From Flavihumibacter solisilvae (GTDB lineage Bacteria; Bacteroidota; Bacteroidia; Chitinophagales; Chitinophagaceae), in NCBI RefSeq assembly GCF_000814475.1, contig NZ_JSVC01000005.1:248001-312000 (forward strand): a stretch of DNA of 64,000 bases. Direction: 5' to 3'. Position 1 is the stretch's first letter. Each line of letters starts with the position of its first letter. Made by a program: the position numbers and the translations under genes. The notes beneath the pieces are model-generated. The model had not been told where the DNA came from. It worked only from the letters and a program-made list of their open reading frames with translations, and searched no databases. Below are positions 1 to 13,071 of this stretch, one piece after another.

Positions 1-243
1 GAGATGTTCCGTTTTCTGCGGAAAGCACTCAGCCTTTCACCGTCATCCATAAAAGATGAATTCAGGAAACTCCTGGAAAAGATCAAGCCATTTGAAAATG
101 ATTCCCGCGAAACAAGGACCTTCAGCTACCTCGATGTGATCAGCTGGCTGGAAAGCAAGATTGAGAACATTCCGGTGCAGGAAGTGATCAGGCGCAAAGC
201 CGGGGTAAATCGCAGGCGGAAGGGGGAATTGGATCAGTCGTAG
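1..243 (+). CDS. C-terminal end of an unidentified protein (partial)
   Basis: The frame is open to the left edge: the codon before the first ATG (position 4) is sense, so this is probably the last ~80 residues of a longer gene rather than a complete small protein. The visible part is charged and helical, with a Lys/Arg-rich tail. I do not recognise a family. It ends inside the 3' end of the convergent gene at 234-608, overlapping it by 10 bases. Confidence 0.5.
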   Translation, partial: EMFRFLRKALSLSPSSIKDEFRKLLEKIKPFENDSRETRTFSYLDVISWLESKIENIPVQEVIRRKAGVNRRRKGELDQS

Positions 244-608
244 GATCTTCCGTTAAGTCTCGCATACTTCAGCTCGTCGTCCTCAATCCAGAACTCGAGT
301 TTCGGATGCATGAAGTCATCAGTTTCGTGTATCCATCTGCCACCATTCAGCGGTTTCACAAGTGAACAGAGAAATGATTTAATTTCTATTGTACGATTAT
401 TGAAAGCTTCCTGCCGGCTCTCCAGTTCAACAAGTTTTTCGTGTATGCTATAGATGTTTATCATTTCCTGGTCAGAATAAATCTTTTCAGAATTTTTCAG
501 GATCAGGTGATGGTATTGTGCCCGGGTATTTTTGATCTCCTTGTCGAGTGACCGGACCAGTGATTCCTGTTCAAACAACTCTTTTACCAATTTCTTAAGG
601 TCATGCAT
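234..608 (-). CDS. hypothetical small coiled-coil protein
   Basis: A 124-residue protein with no signal peptide. Residues ~1-95 are strongly helical, heptad-like and rich in Glu, Lys and Leu, as expected for a coiled coil; the last 30 residues are acidic and aromatic (WIHETDDF, EFWIEDDELKYARL) and may form a small beta unit. No family is recognised and no function is proposed. The nearest plus-strand gene upstream of it is the OMP at 837, so it stands alone. Confidence 0.6.
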   Translation of the reverse strand: MHDLKKLVKELFEQESLVRSLDKEIKNTRAQYHHLILKNSEKIYSDQEMINIYSIHEKLVELESRQEAFNNRTIEIKSFLCSLVKPLNGGRWIHETDDFMHPKLEFWIEDDELKYARLNGRSYD

Positions 609-698
609 CGGGTAGGATTTTCTATGGATTGCAGGAATAACGACAGATCCGGGTGAAAATTATTCTTTGAAGTGAACTTTAATTGGATTAATTTACCC

Positions 699-821
699 AT
701 GAGTCTTTTTATTTATATTTTCCTGGTAGCGATGTATTCAAGTGTCGCCTGCAGTGTTTTGCAACTGCGGAGTTTTCTGAAAATAAGTTGGGTGCATGCA
801 GGTTTAGGCAGAATCTGGTAA
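699..821 (+). CDS. possible 40-residue hydrophobic small ORF
   Basis: ATG at 699 and TAA at 819-821 frame 40 codons beginning MSLFIYIFLVAMYSSVACS, which could be a single membrane helix or a lipoprotein-like signal (VAC). It lies 15 bases upstream of the outer membrane protein gene on the same strand. A chance ORF in a leader is equally plausible, since length is too short for codon statistics. Confidence 0.25.
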   Translation: MSLFIYIFLVAMYSSVACSVLQLRSFLKISWVHAGLGRIW

Positions 822-836
822 AATCAAACAGCAACG

Positions 837-2099
837 ATGATACGTAATCCGGTCGTGGTGTTTATTTTCATTCTTCTGAGCCTGGATTTGACAGCCCAGC
901 AAACGCCGGGTTCGCCAGGCAACGACAGCTGTCAGACAAAAGACATGACTGACTGGTTCAGGCAATGGACGAACAAAAAAAAGCCGCCGAAAGAAAAAAC
1001 TTCTGCAATATTTGCTGCCCCGCTTATAGGCAGCTCGCCAAGTACCGGGTTCTTAGTTGGTGCTACTTTGCAGACAGCATTCAAGTTGCCTAACTCGAAC
1101 CTCTCTGCCTTCCAGGCGAATCTTCAATACACATCTAAGAACCAGTTTCTCGTCTTCCTGCGAAATACTATTTACGCGAAGAAAAACACGATACTACTTT
1201 CGGGCGACTGGCGTTTTTTCCTATATGCTGAACCCACTTACGGGCTGGGCACAAACGCACCGAAAGGTACATTACCTTATTATTTTCATTTCATGGGGGA
1301 AGGTGAGGCAACTGATTCCCTGTCGCAGCCTATGGAATTCAATTATTACAAAATTCACCAGGTCGCTTCCTTCCGGGTAGCGGATGGCTGGTTTATAGGT
1401 GCGGGGGTGCATTTTGACCTTTTCAATAATATCAAAGACCTCAAACTTGACACACCTACTGCTTATATAACCAGTCACTACGCCTACAGCAGTAAGTATG
1501 GTTTTAACCCCGAAAAATATAAACAGATAGGTGTAAGCCTGAATATAGTTTATGATACCCGTGATAATATGGTTAATGCTTATAAGGGTATGTATGCAAA
1601 CCTGAATTACCGGTTTAATCCAACGTGGCTGGGTAGTGATGAATACAGCTCGGCAATCTGGTCTGAATTCCGCTATTTCAAAGGAGTATCACGTAAGTAC
1701 GAAAGCATGGTACTGGCATTCTGGCTTATTGGGAATTTCAGTGTTGGGGGAGACCAGCCTTACCTGGGATTGCCGGCATTAGGATATGACCAGAGAAGCA
1801 AAACCGGCCGTGGTTATACGATCGGCCGGTTTCGTGGAGAAAATATGGTCTATGGAGAAACTGAATTCCGGTTCCCTATATCAAAATGTACAGGAACGCT
1901 GGGTGGTGTCCTCTTTGTAAATGCCGTTACTATCGACAATAAAGACGCTTACGTCCATCTTTTCGATTATGTAAAACCTGGTTTTGGAGCAGGTATACGC
2001 ATTTTATTCAACAAACAAACGCGAATGAACATCCAGGTTGATTACGGAAGAGGAGACCACTCCTCCGGCATCTACTTTGGTGCGTCGGAAGTCTTCTGA
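837..2099 (+). CDS. outer membrane beta-barrel protein, BamA/Omp85 (surface antigen D15) C-terminal type
   Basis: 420 residues with a signal peptide (hydrophobic ~1-20, ending DLTAQQ). The body is built of alternating amphipathic strands rich in Tyr/Phe/Gly. The stretch around residues 235-260 (YDTRDNMVNAYKGMYANL) is the typical Omp85/D15 pattern where strands follow a Thr-Arg-Asp turn, and the chain ends in Phe as barrel proteins do. No POTRA repeats precede the barrel, so it is a short patatin/TamA-like outlying member rather than BamA itself. Likely sits in the outer membrane; substrate unknown. Converges with the PepSY-like gene at 2115, leaving 15 bases. Confidence 0.8.
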   Translation: MIRNPVVVFIFILLSLDLTAQQTPGSPGNDSCQTKDMTDWFRQWTNKKKPPKEKTSAIFAAPLIGSSPSTGFLVGATLQTAFKLPNSNLSAFQANLQYTSKNQFLVFLRNTIYAKKNTILLSGDWRFFLYAEPTYGLGTNAPKGTLPYYFHFMGEGEATDSLSQPMEFNYYKIHQVASFRVADGWFIGAGVHFDLFNNIKDLKLDTPTAYITSHYAYSSKYGFNPEKYKQIGVSLNIVYDTRDNMVNAYKGMYANLNYRFNPTWLGSDEYSSAIWSEFRYFKGVSRKYESMVLAFWLIGNFSVGGDQPYLGLPALGYDQRSKTGRGYTIGRFRGENMVYGETEFRFPISKCTGTLGGVLFVNAVTIDNKDAYVHLFDYVKPGFGAGIRILFNKQTRMNIQVDYGRGDHSSGIYFGASEVF

Positions 2100-2114
2100 T
2101 GTTCCCCTATCATT

Positions 2115-2675
2115 TTATTCTTTCTTCAGTTTTTTCAGTGTACCATCAGGTGCGAAATAAAGTCTTCTGTGTTCGCCGGCATCATTCCTTGCCACGACTT
2201 CGTAATACTCAAGGTTCTTTGTGGCACTGGTATTCTTATAATATGTTTTTGCTACCACAGTCCAGCCTGGATGTGTCTGGCTGATGTTGCTGATGGATGC
2301 TTTAACAGGATCAGGCAGTGTGGCAGCCTGTTGTTCCAGCTTGGATTTTATCAATGTTCCGTCAGGCTTATAAAGACCATAGTAATTCATATTATCCCGG
2401 GTGAATTGTATGGTGTAATAGTCAACAGTTTCAGCCGGGTCCAGTTCGTCATCGACCGTCACATTCCAGCCTTTCGCAACCACATCCTGTGGTACTTTGT
2501 AATATTGAACGGCTTGCGCATTCGGAAACTGCTTTTCCAGTTTAGCAATCACTGCGGCAGGAAGTTCCTGTTTGCTAACCTTGTTTGTGCCCGTGATTAC
2601 AACTTCATCCGGGGTCTGTGCAGACAAAGTCATATTCAGGACAACAGTGATGGCTAGCATGAGTTTTTTTTTCAT
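2115..2675 (-). CDS. exported PepSY-like (DUF2874-type) protein
   Basis: 186 residues with an N-terminal signal peptide (MKKKLMLAITVVLNMTLSAQ). Two repeats of the PepSY-like pattern follow: residues ~35-100 (AVIAKLEKQFPNAQAVQYYKV... YTIQFTRDNMNYYGLYKPDGTLIKSK) and ~110-186 (ISQTHPGWTVVAKTYYK... YEVVARNDAGEHRRLYFAPDGTLKKLKKE). Such proteins are periplasmic, common in Bacteroidota and of unsettled role, with a fold like beta-lactamase inhibitor proteins. No operon partner is evident. Confidence 0.8.
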   Translation of the reverse strand: MKKKLMLAITVVLNMTLSAQTPDEVVITGTNKVSKQELPAAVIAKLEKQFPNAQAVQYYKVPQDVVAKGWNVTVDDELDPAETVDYYTIQFTRDNMNYYGLYKPDGTLIKSKLEQQAATLPDPVKASISNISQTHPGWTVVAKTYYKNTSATKNLEYYEVVARNDAGEHRRLYFAPDGTLKKLKKE

Positions 2676-2731
2676 ATTGCTTTTTTTTCTTATGAGGTAA
2701 TTGGTTTCATATTAAACAATTGCTTCAGTGT

Positions 2732-3040
2732 TTATGATTTTCCTATTGATCGCAGGTTGTTCAGGCGTTCCCTGTTGATCTGGAGTTCGAGCGCCTGTTC
2801 AGCAATGATCTTTCTTAAACGGATATTTTCTTCGATCAACAAGTTGAGTTCCTGTTGGGAAGCAGTATTCAGTGCATTTGAATTGAGCCTGTGCAGCGCT
2901 TCCAGCTTTATTCTCCAGCGCGACAAAACACTATATGAAAGATGGTGTTGTAGCAGGGTCTGTTTAATGCCCTCATCTTCTGCCTGCTTAAGTATAAGCA
3001 GTTTTTCCTCCACCTTGAACGACCTTCGCTGCTTTGACAT
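2732..3040 (-). CDS. orphan IS3/IS911 OrfA-like helix-turn-helix protein
   Basis: About 102 residues from the ATG at 3040, which has AAAGG seven bases upstream; an alternative ATG at 3094 would add 18 residues. The N-terminal half (SFKVEEKLLILKQAEDEGIK ... LSYSVLSRWRIKLEAL) is the helix-turn-helix of IS3-family OrfA, and the C-terminal half (EENIRLRKIIAEQALELQIN) is the leucine-zipper-like segment that follows it. No OrfB integrase (DDE domain) lies downstream: only 56 bases separate it from the PepSY gene. It is therefore a relic or a domesticated DNA-binding protein, with no terminal inverted repeats seen. Confidence 0.7.
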   Translation of the reverse strand: MSKQRRSFKVEEKLLILKQAEDEGIKQTLLQHHLSYSVLSRWRIKLEALHRLNSNALNTASQQELNLLIEENIRLRKIIAEQALELQINRERLNNLRSIGKS

Positions 3041-3290
3041 GACATGCCTTTGAGTATTTACAGAATACCCGATTAAGGTTGGGTTGTTTTCCATCGGTCG
3101 ATTTCATGACACGACAAAAAAGGTGGGCCTACGCGCATGCTTCAAATTTTCATTCCAAGTTGCGATCGGCCCGTTCCTTTCCCCGTCTTTAATATCTTAG
3201 TTTGTGGTTGAAATTTTTTGTGGTCCTATACTTATGACACTGCAAAAAGTGATATTCCGCCATTTCCGGTAAAAATTCACGGAAGTTTTG

Positions 3291-3863
3291 TTAGTCAGGG
3301 TACAAACGGCTGAATTCATTGCGGATGTTGGAAAGCGCCTGTCGAAGTTGCTTTTCTATTGTACTCGCCGGTTTTCCAAGAATTGCAGCAATCTGTTTGA
3401 TAGTTAGTCCATGAATCCTGTTTAGCTGGAAAACCATGCTGCACTTATTAGACATGCCAGCGAGACTCCTGTTTAGCAAAACCTTCATTTCCTTGCAGGC
3501 GATCCGGCTGTTGACATCTTCGCCGTCTTCTGCACTGAAAAGACGGAAGCTTTGCATATGCCTCGAACGTAGTTTATTGTTGCGGTGGTAGTTAAAAATC
3601 CTGTTACGCAGACTCTGCTGCAGGTAGGGCAGGAGGCTCTTTTTATTGCGCAACTGGAATCCCTTGCAATACAAAGACACATAGAGTTCCTGCACGATCT
3701 CGGAAGCTGTATTCATATCCGAAACATATCCGTCGGCGAATTTGACAAGCGCCTTATAATATGTTTTAAACAACAGGCTGATACCCGCAGATCGGTCTGT
3801 GTAAATAAGGTCGATAATGGATTCATCTGATACCTGTTTTACGACGGCGGCAGTAAAATGCAT
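3291..3863 (-). CDS. RNA polymerase ECF sigma-70 factor
   Basis: 190 residues with the Bacteroidota ECF layout: region 2 at ~25-95 (LLFKTYYKALVKFADGYVSD ... EIVQELYVSLYCKG) and region 4 at ~130-185 (RIHGLTIKQIAAILGKPAST, the HTH), ending at the TAG/TAA near 3291. It would direct RNA polymerase to a dedicated promoter set. In this phylum such sigma factors usually stand beside a FecR anti-sigma gene and a SusC/D pair; neither is present here, so its control and targets cannot be read from context. Confidence 0.9.
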   Translation of the reverse strand: MHFTAAVVKQVSDESIIDLIYTDRSAGISLLFKTYYKALVKFADGYVSDMNTASEIVQELYVSLYCKGFQLRNKKSLLPYLQQSLRNRIFNYHRNNKLRSRHMQSFRLFSAEDGEDVNSRIACKEMKVLLNRSLAGMSNKCSMVFQLNRIHGLTIKQIAAILGKPASTIEKQLRQALSNIRNEFSRLYPD

Positions 3864-4126
3864 GATTCTTGCAGATATAGGTGAGGAAAAGGTTTGGTCA
3901 GAATAGGGAACGGCATTAGCCAGATAAGCATCCAGGTGGCTGAATAGCTAAATTAATGATGCATTTGAACCTGATTTGTAACAGATTGACGCAAATTTCT
4001 GTAACAGGAAATATGACAATTATGCTTAATTGACAAGAGTATTTGCTAAATTAGTACAGACCCAGGATCATACACTGATTTGCATCCCTGTAAAAACCGG
4101 CAACAACAGGTTGGTAGCAGTAATAA

Positions 4127-7100
4127 ATGCCCCCCATCTTCAACCCACGCCCTGTTGTATCACGTTGTAATACCAGTTTTATGCTGGTGTGTGGCCGTTG
4201 TATTGTGGCGTGGCTGGCTGTACTTTCAATTGTTCAATCTCAACTTTTCGCTCAGGAACTATCTCCTTCAAAACAATACTCTGTAACGCATTACACAGGT
4301 GAAAACGGTTTGCCGCAAAACAGCGTCCGCGGCATCTCTTTCGACAGTAGTGGTTATTTATGGATTGGTACCGAAATGGGTTTAACCCGTTTTGATGGAC
4401 AACATTTCCGGCAGTTCAATACCGGACCCTCAAATGACCACAGATCAACGGCAATAGCCTTCCTCGGCAAAACGGGTTCAAAGCTGCTGCTTGCGACAAC
4501 TGCAGGGAATTCTGTATACAGGTTAGACGCGGAAGGACCTATTCTGATGAAGGGCTATGATGCTTCCCTGCAACGATGGTTGCGTTCAGTCGCATACAAC
4601 AGGATCTATGACCTGTATTCAGACTGTGAGCGGCTGGTAGAATCCGGTAGCCGGCCGTTATGGATTTTACCCGAAGCGAAACTGATGAACAGGTCGGCAC
4701 AGAACAGCATAGCCTTCGTACGGAACAGGTACCTGTATTTTAATAGCATGATGGAACTGGTAGCCGCAGATACAGGCCTTGTGGAATTTGAAAAAGTTCA
4801 TATTACCGGGCCACTCGCAGCTGAAATGAACAAGGGCAAAAGTGCCGAATTTGCAACTGGTCTCATTCTTCAGGAAAATACGCTTTATGTCAGATGGAAG
4901 GAGACGATCTACCGGCTTGATTTCCGGGAAAACAACCTGGTCACTGGCACCCCTGTTTTGAACGTTGGAGAAATTTCCAACATTACCTGCTTCCTTGAAG
5001 TACCCGACTCGGATATTTACCTGGTTGGAACGCTTTCAGACGGGCTCTATATATTTCAACGACAACAATTCTCTGCTGTATTGCTTGACCAGCCGGAATC
5101 CGAAGTCGTGTATGCACTGGCACCGCTCGGTGGAAACGGATTTTTAACCTGGAAAGGAGGCATCCAGCCGGGTAAAGTGTTTGATCTTCCCTCTGTTTAT
5201 ACAAGCCAGAGCATTTTACATACAAAAGACGGAAACTACCTCCTGAATCGTTGGGTAAACAAGTTAGATGCCGGAATCGTCGTTCTTGACAGTAACCTAA
5301 GGCAACGAACATATATCCGCGAAGACAATCTTAGGGTAAAAGCTTTCCTGGAATCCAATGACGGTAGCCGCTGGCTGGCGGCAGCCGGCCATTACCTGGG
5401 AAAACTCGAAAACAACAGAATCAAATGGTTGGAACCGCCTGAAGGTTTGCCTGCAAACTTCCCTGTACAGACAATTATAGAAGACAGCGCAAGGAATTTC
5501 TGGCTGGGAGGGGAACTGGGACTTGCCCGGGTGTGCAGGGAGACTAACCAGGCTGAAGTATTGGAAGAACTGAAGGGAATTGAAATAAGGCAGCTGTATG
5601 AAGACAGTCGTGGTACTTTGTGGGTCAGCACGTATGGTAAAGGTCTTTACGCAATATGCAATAGCAGATTGATCCGGCTTCCGACCGATTACAACAATCA
5701 TCTTGCGTTTGCACATGCTGTGGTAGATGATGGAAAGGGATATTTCTGGATACCCACCAATAACGGTCTTTTCCAGGTCCTTGTCAGCGACCTTTATGAT
5801 TATTTCAGGGATCCTGCCTTCATTCCTTATTTCCATGAATATGAGCGGACAGACGGTTTTCTTACAAACGAATTCAATGGAGGATGCACACCTGCGGGAG
5901 TGCGGTTGAAAAATGGCTTTATTGCGCTTCCTTCAATGAAAGGCATAGTGCAGTTCAATCCCGAAAAAATTTCTGCTCACTGCAGCGAGAATCCGATATA
6001 TGTGGAAGCAGTTATCGGCGGTAATGTCGTGAGACCATACAATCTTCATGCGCTGCAGGTAAAGCCTGGTACAAGACGCATCCAGTTCATTGTGTCTTCC
6101 CCGTTTTTTGGCAATCCCCGCAATAACCTGGTGGAATATAACATCGAAGGTGTGGACTCCAATTGGTATCCTTTGCAGGATGACGGCATGATCCATCTCA
6201 ACAAACTTCCCGCCGGAAACTATACATTGAACCTGTGTAAGCGCGTGAGGTTTGGCAGGGATAACCTGATTATGAAACAGGTGGCATTCGTGGTACTGCC
6301 AGCCTTTCATGAGACGCTTCAATTCTGGTTGCTGATGTCTGTGCTTACCGCATTGATTTTTTATGGATTGGCGTACATGAGATTCCACTACCTGGTGAAA
6401 CAAAAGGCGGCACTGGAAGATGAGATCCGGAAAAGAACCGGTGAACAGGATAAACTCATTAATGAGCTATCTAAGAATGTACAGTTCCGGCAAAAGCTGG
6501 CCATGATCCTGACGCATGATCTTCAGTCCCCTATGAGATTCCTTGCCGATACAACGGAGCGGGTGATGAGAACAGACGTTCCCAGTGCAATGGATAAGGA
6601 TGAGCTCGTGAGGGAAGTCAGCATAACCAGCCGTGCCTGCTATCATTTGATTGAAGAGTTCAGTACATGGTTGAGAACGCTTGACAAAGACTGGCGTCCG
6701 CAACAAAGTGAGATAATGCTCGACGAACTGGCCTATGAACTCTCCGGTTTCATATCGTCGCAGTTGAAAGATAAAGGCAACACCCTTCGAATGGATCACG
6801 ACGCAGTCACAAGCCTCAAAACGGACAGGCAGCTGCTGAAAATCATCCTTCGGAATATCCTTGACAATGCAAATAAGGTCATGCGGAATGGAACTATAGA
6901 CCTGCACGTCACCAACTTTAACGGTATTACCAGGATCAGGGTAATGGACACTGGTCCTGGGATCAGGCAGGAAATACTAGACCAGTTGAACCGCACCATC
7001 GATGCCGGCCCGGCCCCCGGGAATGTCACTTATTCAGTTCGGGGGAATGGCTTCCGTTTTATTATCGACTTCTGTAAACTGCTGAATATCCGGTTAACTA

Positions 7101-7147
7101 TTGAAAACAATTCCTGGGGAGGCGCAACCATAAATTTATACTTATGA
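4127..7147 (+). CDS. two-component-propeller sensor histidine kinase
   Basis: Up to 1006 residues. An N-terminal signal/membrane segment (CIVAWLAVLSIVQSQLFAQ) precedes ~650 residues of two-component-regulator propeller repeats (GYLWIGTEMGLTRFDG, RNFWLGGELGLARV, GTLWVSTYGKGLYAI, GYFWIPTNNGLFQV), a Y_Y_Y domain (~625-715), a membrane helix (~728-752), then HisKA with phospho-acceptor His797 in THDLQSPMR and a HATPase domain (N box LRNILDNANKV, G1 VMDTGPGI). The second Gly box is unusual (GNGFRF). An ATG at 4181 would give a cleaner signal peptide, so the start is uncertain. It overlaps the regulator at 7144 by four bases (ATGA), implying translational coupling. The periplasmic propeller presumably senses a ligand, often a glycan in this phylum. 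Confidence 0.85.
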   Translation: MPPIFNPRPVVSRCNTSFMLVCGRCIVAWLAVLSIVQSQLFAQELSPSKQYSVTHYTGENGLPQNSVRGISFDSSGYLWIGTEMGLTRFDGQHFRQFNTGPSNDHRSTAIAFLGKTGSKLLLATTAGNSVYRLDAEGPILMKGYDASLQRWLRSVAYNRIYDLYSDCERLVESGSRPLWILPEAKLMNRSAQNSIAFVRNRYLYFNSMMELVAADTGLVEFEKVHITGPLAAEMNKGKSAEFATGLILQENTLYVRWKETIYRLDFRENNLVTGTPVLNVGEISNITCFLEVPDSDIYLVGTLSDGLYIFQRQQFSAVLLDQPESEVVYALAPLGGNGFLTWKGGIQPGKVFDLPSVYTSQSILHTKDGNYLLNRWVNKLDAGIVVLDSNLRQRTYIREDNLRVKAFLESNDGSRWLAAAGHYLGKLENNRIKWLEPPEGLPANFPVQTIIEDSARNFWLGGELGLARVCRETNQAEVLEELKGIEIRQLYEDSRGTLWVSTYGKGLYAICNSRLIRLPTDYNNHLAFAHAVVDDGKGYFWIPTNNGLFQVLVSDLYDYFRDPAFIPYFHEYERTDGFLTNEFNGGCTPAGVRLKNGFIALPSMKGIVQFNPEKISAHCSENPIYVEAVIGGNVVRPYNLHALQVKPGTRRIQFIVSSPFFGNPRNNLVEYNIEGVDSNWYPLQDDGMIHLNKLPAGNYTLNLCKRVRFGRDNLIMKQVAFVVLPAFHETLQFWLLMSVLTALIFYGLAYMRFHYLVKQKAALEDEIRKRTGEQDKLINELSKNVQFRQKLAMILTHDLQSPMRFLADTTERVMRTDVPSAMDKDELVREVSITSRACYHLIEEFSTWLRTLDKDWRPQQSEIMLDELAYELSGFISSQLKDKGNTLRMDHDAVTSLKTDRQLLKIILRNILDNANKVMRNGTIDLHVTNFNGITRIRVMDTGPGIRQEILDQLNRTIDAGPAPGNVTYSVRGNGFRFIIDFCKLLNIRLTIENNSWGGATINLYL

Positions 7148-7770
7148 AGAGTATACTCCTTGCAGATGACCATGGTATTGTACGGTCAGGCATCCGGCTG
7201 TTACTGACTGATCATTTTCGTTTTGGCCGGATTGATGAAGCCAGTGCTGAAGAAGAGATAGCCCAGTGTGTCAAAAGGTGGAACTATGACCTGATGATGC
7301 TTGATATCAATATGCCAAACACCGATTTCCCGGGTCTAATGCATTGGTTACAGGCTGCAGCCCCAGCAATGAGGGTGATCGTTTTTACCATGCACAGTGA
7401 GCAGCTGTTTGGGGTGCATGCACTAAAATTGGGAGCTTATGGCTTTCTGAACAAGAATGCGTCCAATGAAGAGATCGTGACTGCAATCCGGAATGTACTG
7501 GAAAACCGGAAATATATCAGCCCTACGTTAGCCCAGCTGATAGCTGAAAACGAGACGGGAGGGCGGGATCTTAATCCATTTTCCAACCTTTCGCCCCGTG
7601 AACTCGAAATTGCCATGTTGCTGGATAAAGGGCACTCACTCCCCGAAGTATGCCATTTGTTAAATATCCAGTACAGTACCGGCAACACTTACAAGCGACG
7701 TATATTTGAAAAGATGGGTGTCACAAGCATTCTTGCCCTTACCCGGCTGTTCCAGCAATACAACCAGTAA
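7144..7770 (+). CDS. NarL/FixJ-type response regulator
   Basis: 208 residues. The receiver domain is at 1-120 with acidic pocket Asp8/Asp9, phospho-acceptor Asp54 in MMLDINMP, a Thr in VIVFTMHS and the conserved Lys in FLNKNAS. A LuxR-type HTH is at ~148-205 (NLSPRELEIAMLLDKGHSLP ... NTYKRRIFEKMGV). It overlaps the upstream propeller kinase by four bases, so the two form a cognate pair; the output is DNA binding. Targets are not shown by context, because the next gene downstream, rpoC, has its own promoter. Confidence 0.9.
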   Translation: MKSILLADDHGIVRSGIRLLLTDHFRFGRIDEASAEEEIAQCVKRWNYDLMMLDINMPNTDFPGLMHWLQAAAPAMRVIVFTMHSEQLFGVHALKLGAYGFLNKNASNEEIVTAIRNVLENRKYISPTLAQLIAENETGGRDLNPFSNLSPRELEIAMLLDKGHSLPEVCHLLNIQYSTGNTYKRRIFEKMGVTSILALTRLFQQYNQ

Positions 7771-7788
7771 TATTAACTTTCCCTGTGC

Positions 7789-7817
7789 TTGTTATTCCAC
7801 CGCTTTTCATATCTTTG
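7789..7817 (+). promoter_or_regulatory. Bacteroidota-type promoter for rpoC
   Basis: TTG at 7789-7791, an 18-base spacer and TATCTTTG at 7810-7817 match the -33/-7 consensus of the major Bacteroidota sigma factor. Transcription would begin near 7824, giving rpoC an untranslated leader of about 155 bases. Confidence 0.6.
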
Positions 7818-7979
7818 CCCACTATTTAAGTTGGGAAAGCTAGGCGTGTTTCATATAAAGTATTGATAATCAACCTGTTTCGTTGGTGCCTCCGATGGGG
7901 GATAACGAGCAGGAATTTGTATGTTATACCTTGAACACCCATCTGGTAGGATCCATAAAACACAATCTGCAGTATATCT

Positions 7980-12272
<4,293 letters not shown>

Positions 12273-12294
12273 GCAGCAACAACTGCCGTAAATA

Positions 12295-12330
12295 AAAGTG
12301 TCTGGCCCGCAAGGACCAGGCACTTTACTT
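12295..12330 (+). terminator. intrinsic terminator after rpoC
   Basis: Arms 12295-12305 (AAAGTGTCTGG) and 12316-12326 (CCAGGCACTTT) pair over 11 bases with one T-G wobble around a 10-base loop, and are followed by ACTTTT. It lies 22 bases after the rpoC stop. Confidence 0.7.
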
Positions 12331-12440
12331 TTACAACACCCCGTAAAACATACACAAAGCGTTAAATTTCAAAAGATTTTCACAGGGAAATTCCGCTTTC
12401 TGTATAAACCCCTTAATTTGCCAATAACAAACACTATTTC

Positions 12441-13031
12441 ATGAAGCAACTTTCTTTAGTTCTCAGTGTGATTGCGACCCTTGTGAGCGGATTTCTTCTG
12501 GTTAAGCATTTCAGTAAAGGCGATACAGCAGCTACGCCTTCGCATACAGACGGTAGCGGTAAAACGGCTGCTGCAGAATTCAGGATTGCCTACTTTGATA
12601 TTGATTCGCTGCAAAACAAATATGAATTCTTCAAGGATGCACTTGCACAGCTGAAAGTAAAGGAAGAGTCGATGAATAACGAGCTTTCTGTCCTTGAGCG
12701 GTCTTACCAGAAAAAGATCAATGAATGGCAGCAGAAAGGCGCCTCCATGAGCCAGTCAGAGGCAGATGCGGTTCAGCGTGAGTACGCGCAGATGCAGCAG
12801 AATTACCAGCAACGCAGGCTTACCCTCGAGCAACAGCTTGAGAACCTGAAGATGGACTATAAGAAAAACATTAAAACCAAGATCGAGGAATACCTGAAAG
12901 AGTTCAACAAGGACAAGGGATACTCGTATATTATTTCCTATGAGCCGGAACTGATGTTTTACAAAGACACAATCTACAACATTACCGATCAGCTGATCCA
13001 GGGACTGAACACTGCGTACAAGAAGAAATAA
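12441..13031 (+). CDS. OmpH/Skp family periplasmic chaperone
   Basis: 196 residues. An N-terminal hydrophobic segment (~4-22) acts as signal or anchor, followed by a low-complexity Thr/Gly/Ala linker. Residues ~48-60 (RIAYFDIDSLQNKY) form the first strand, typical of Skp, then a long Gln/Glu/Lys coiled coil (~65-165), and a C-terminal strand (YSYIISYEPELMFYKD). Skp-type proteins trimerise and hold unfolded outer membrane proteins in the periplasm. The start is ATG 12441. It lies 40 bases ahead of the permease gene. Confidence 0.88.
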   Translation: MKQLSLVLSVIATLVSGFLLVKHFSKGDTAATPSHTDGSGKTAAAEFRIAYFDIDSLQNKYEFFKDALAQLKVKEESMNNELSVLERSYQKKINEWQQKGASMSQSEADAVQREYAQMQQNYQQRRLTLEQQLENLKMDYKKNIKTKIEEYLKEFNKDKGYSYIISYEPELMFYKDTIYNITDQLIQGLNTAYKKK

Positions 13032-13071
13032 TTCGGAAGGATTGTATATCTTACCGGATTATTAATTCTCT

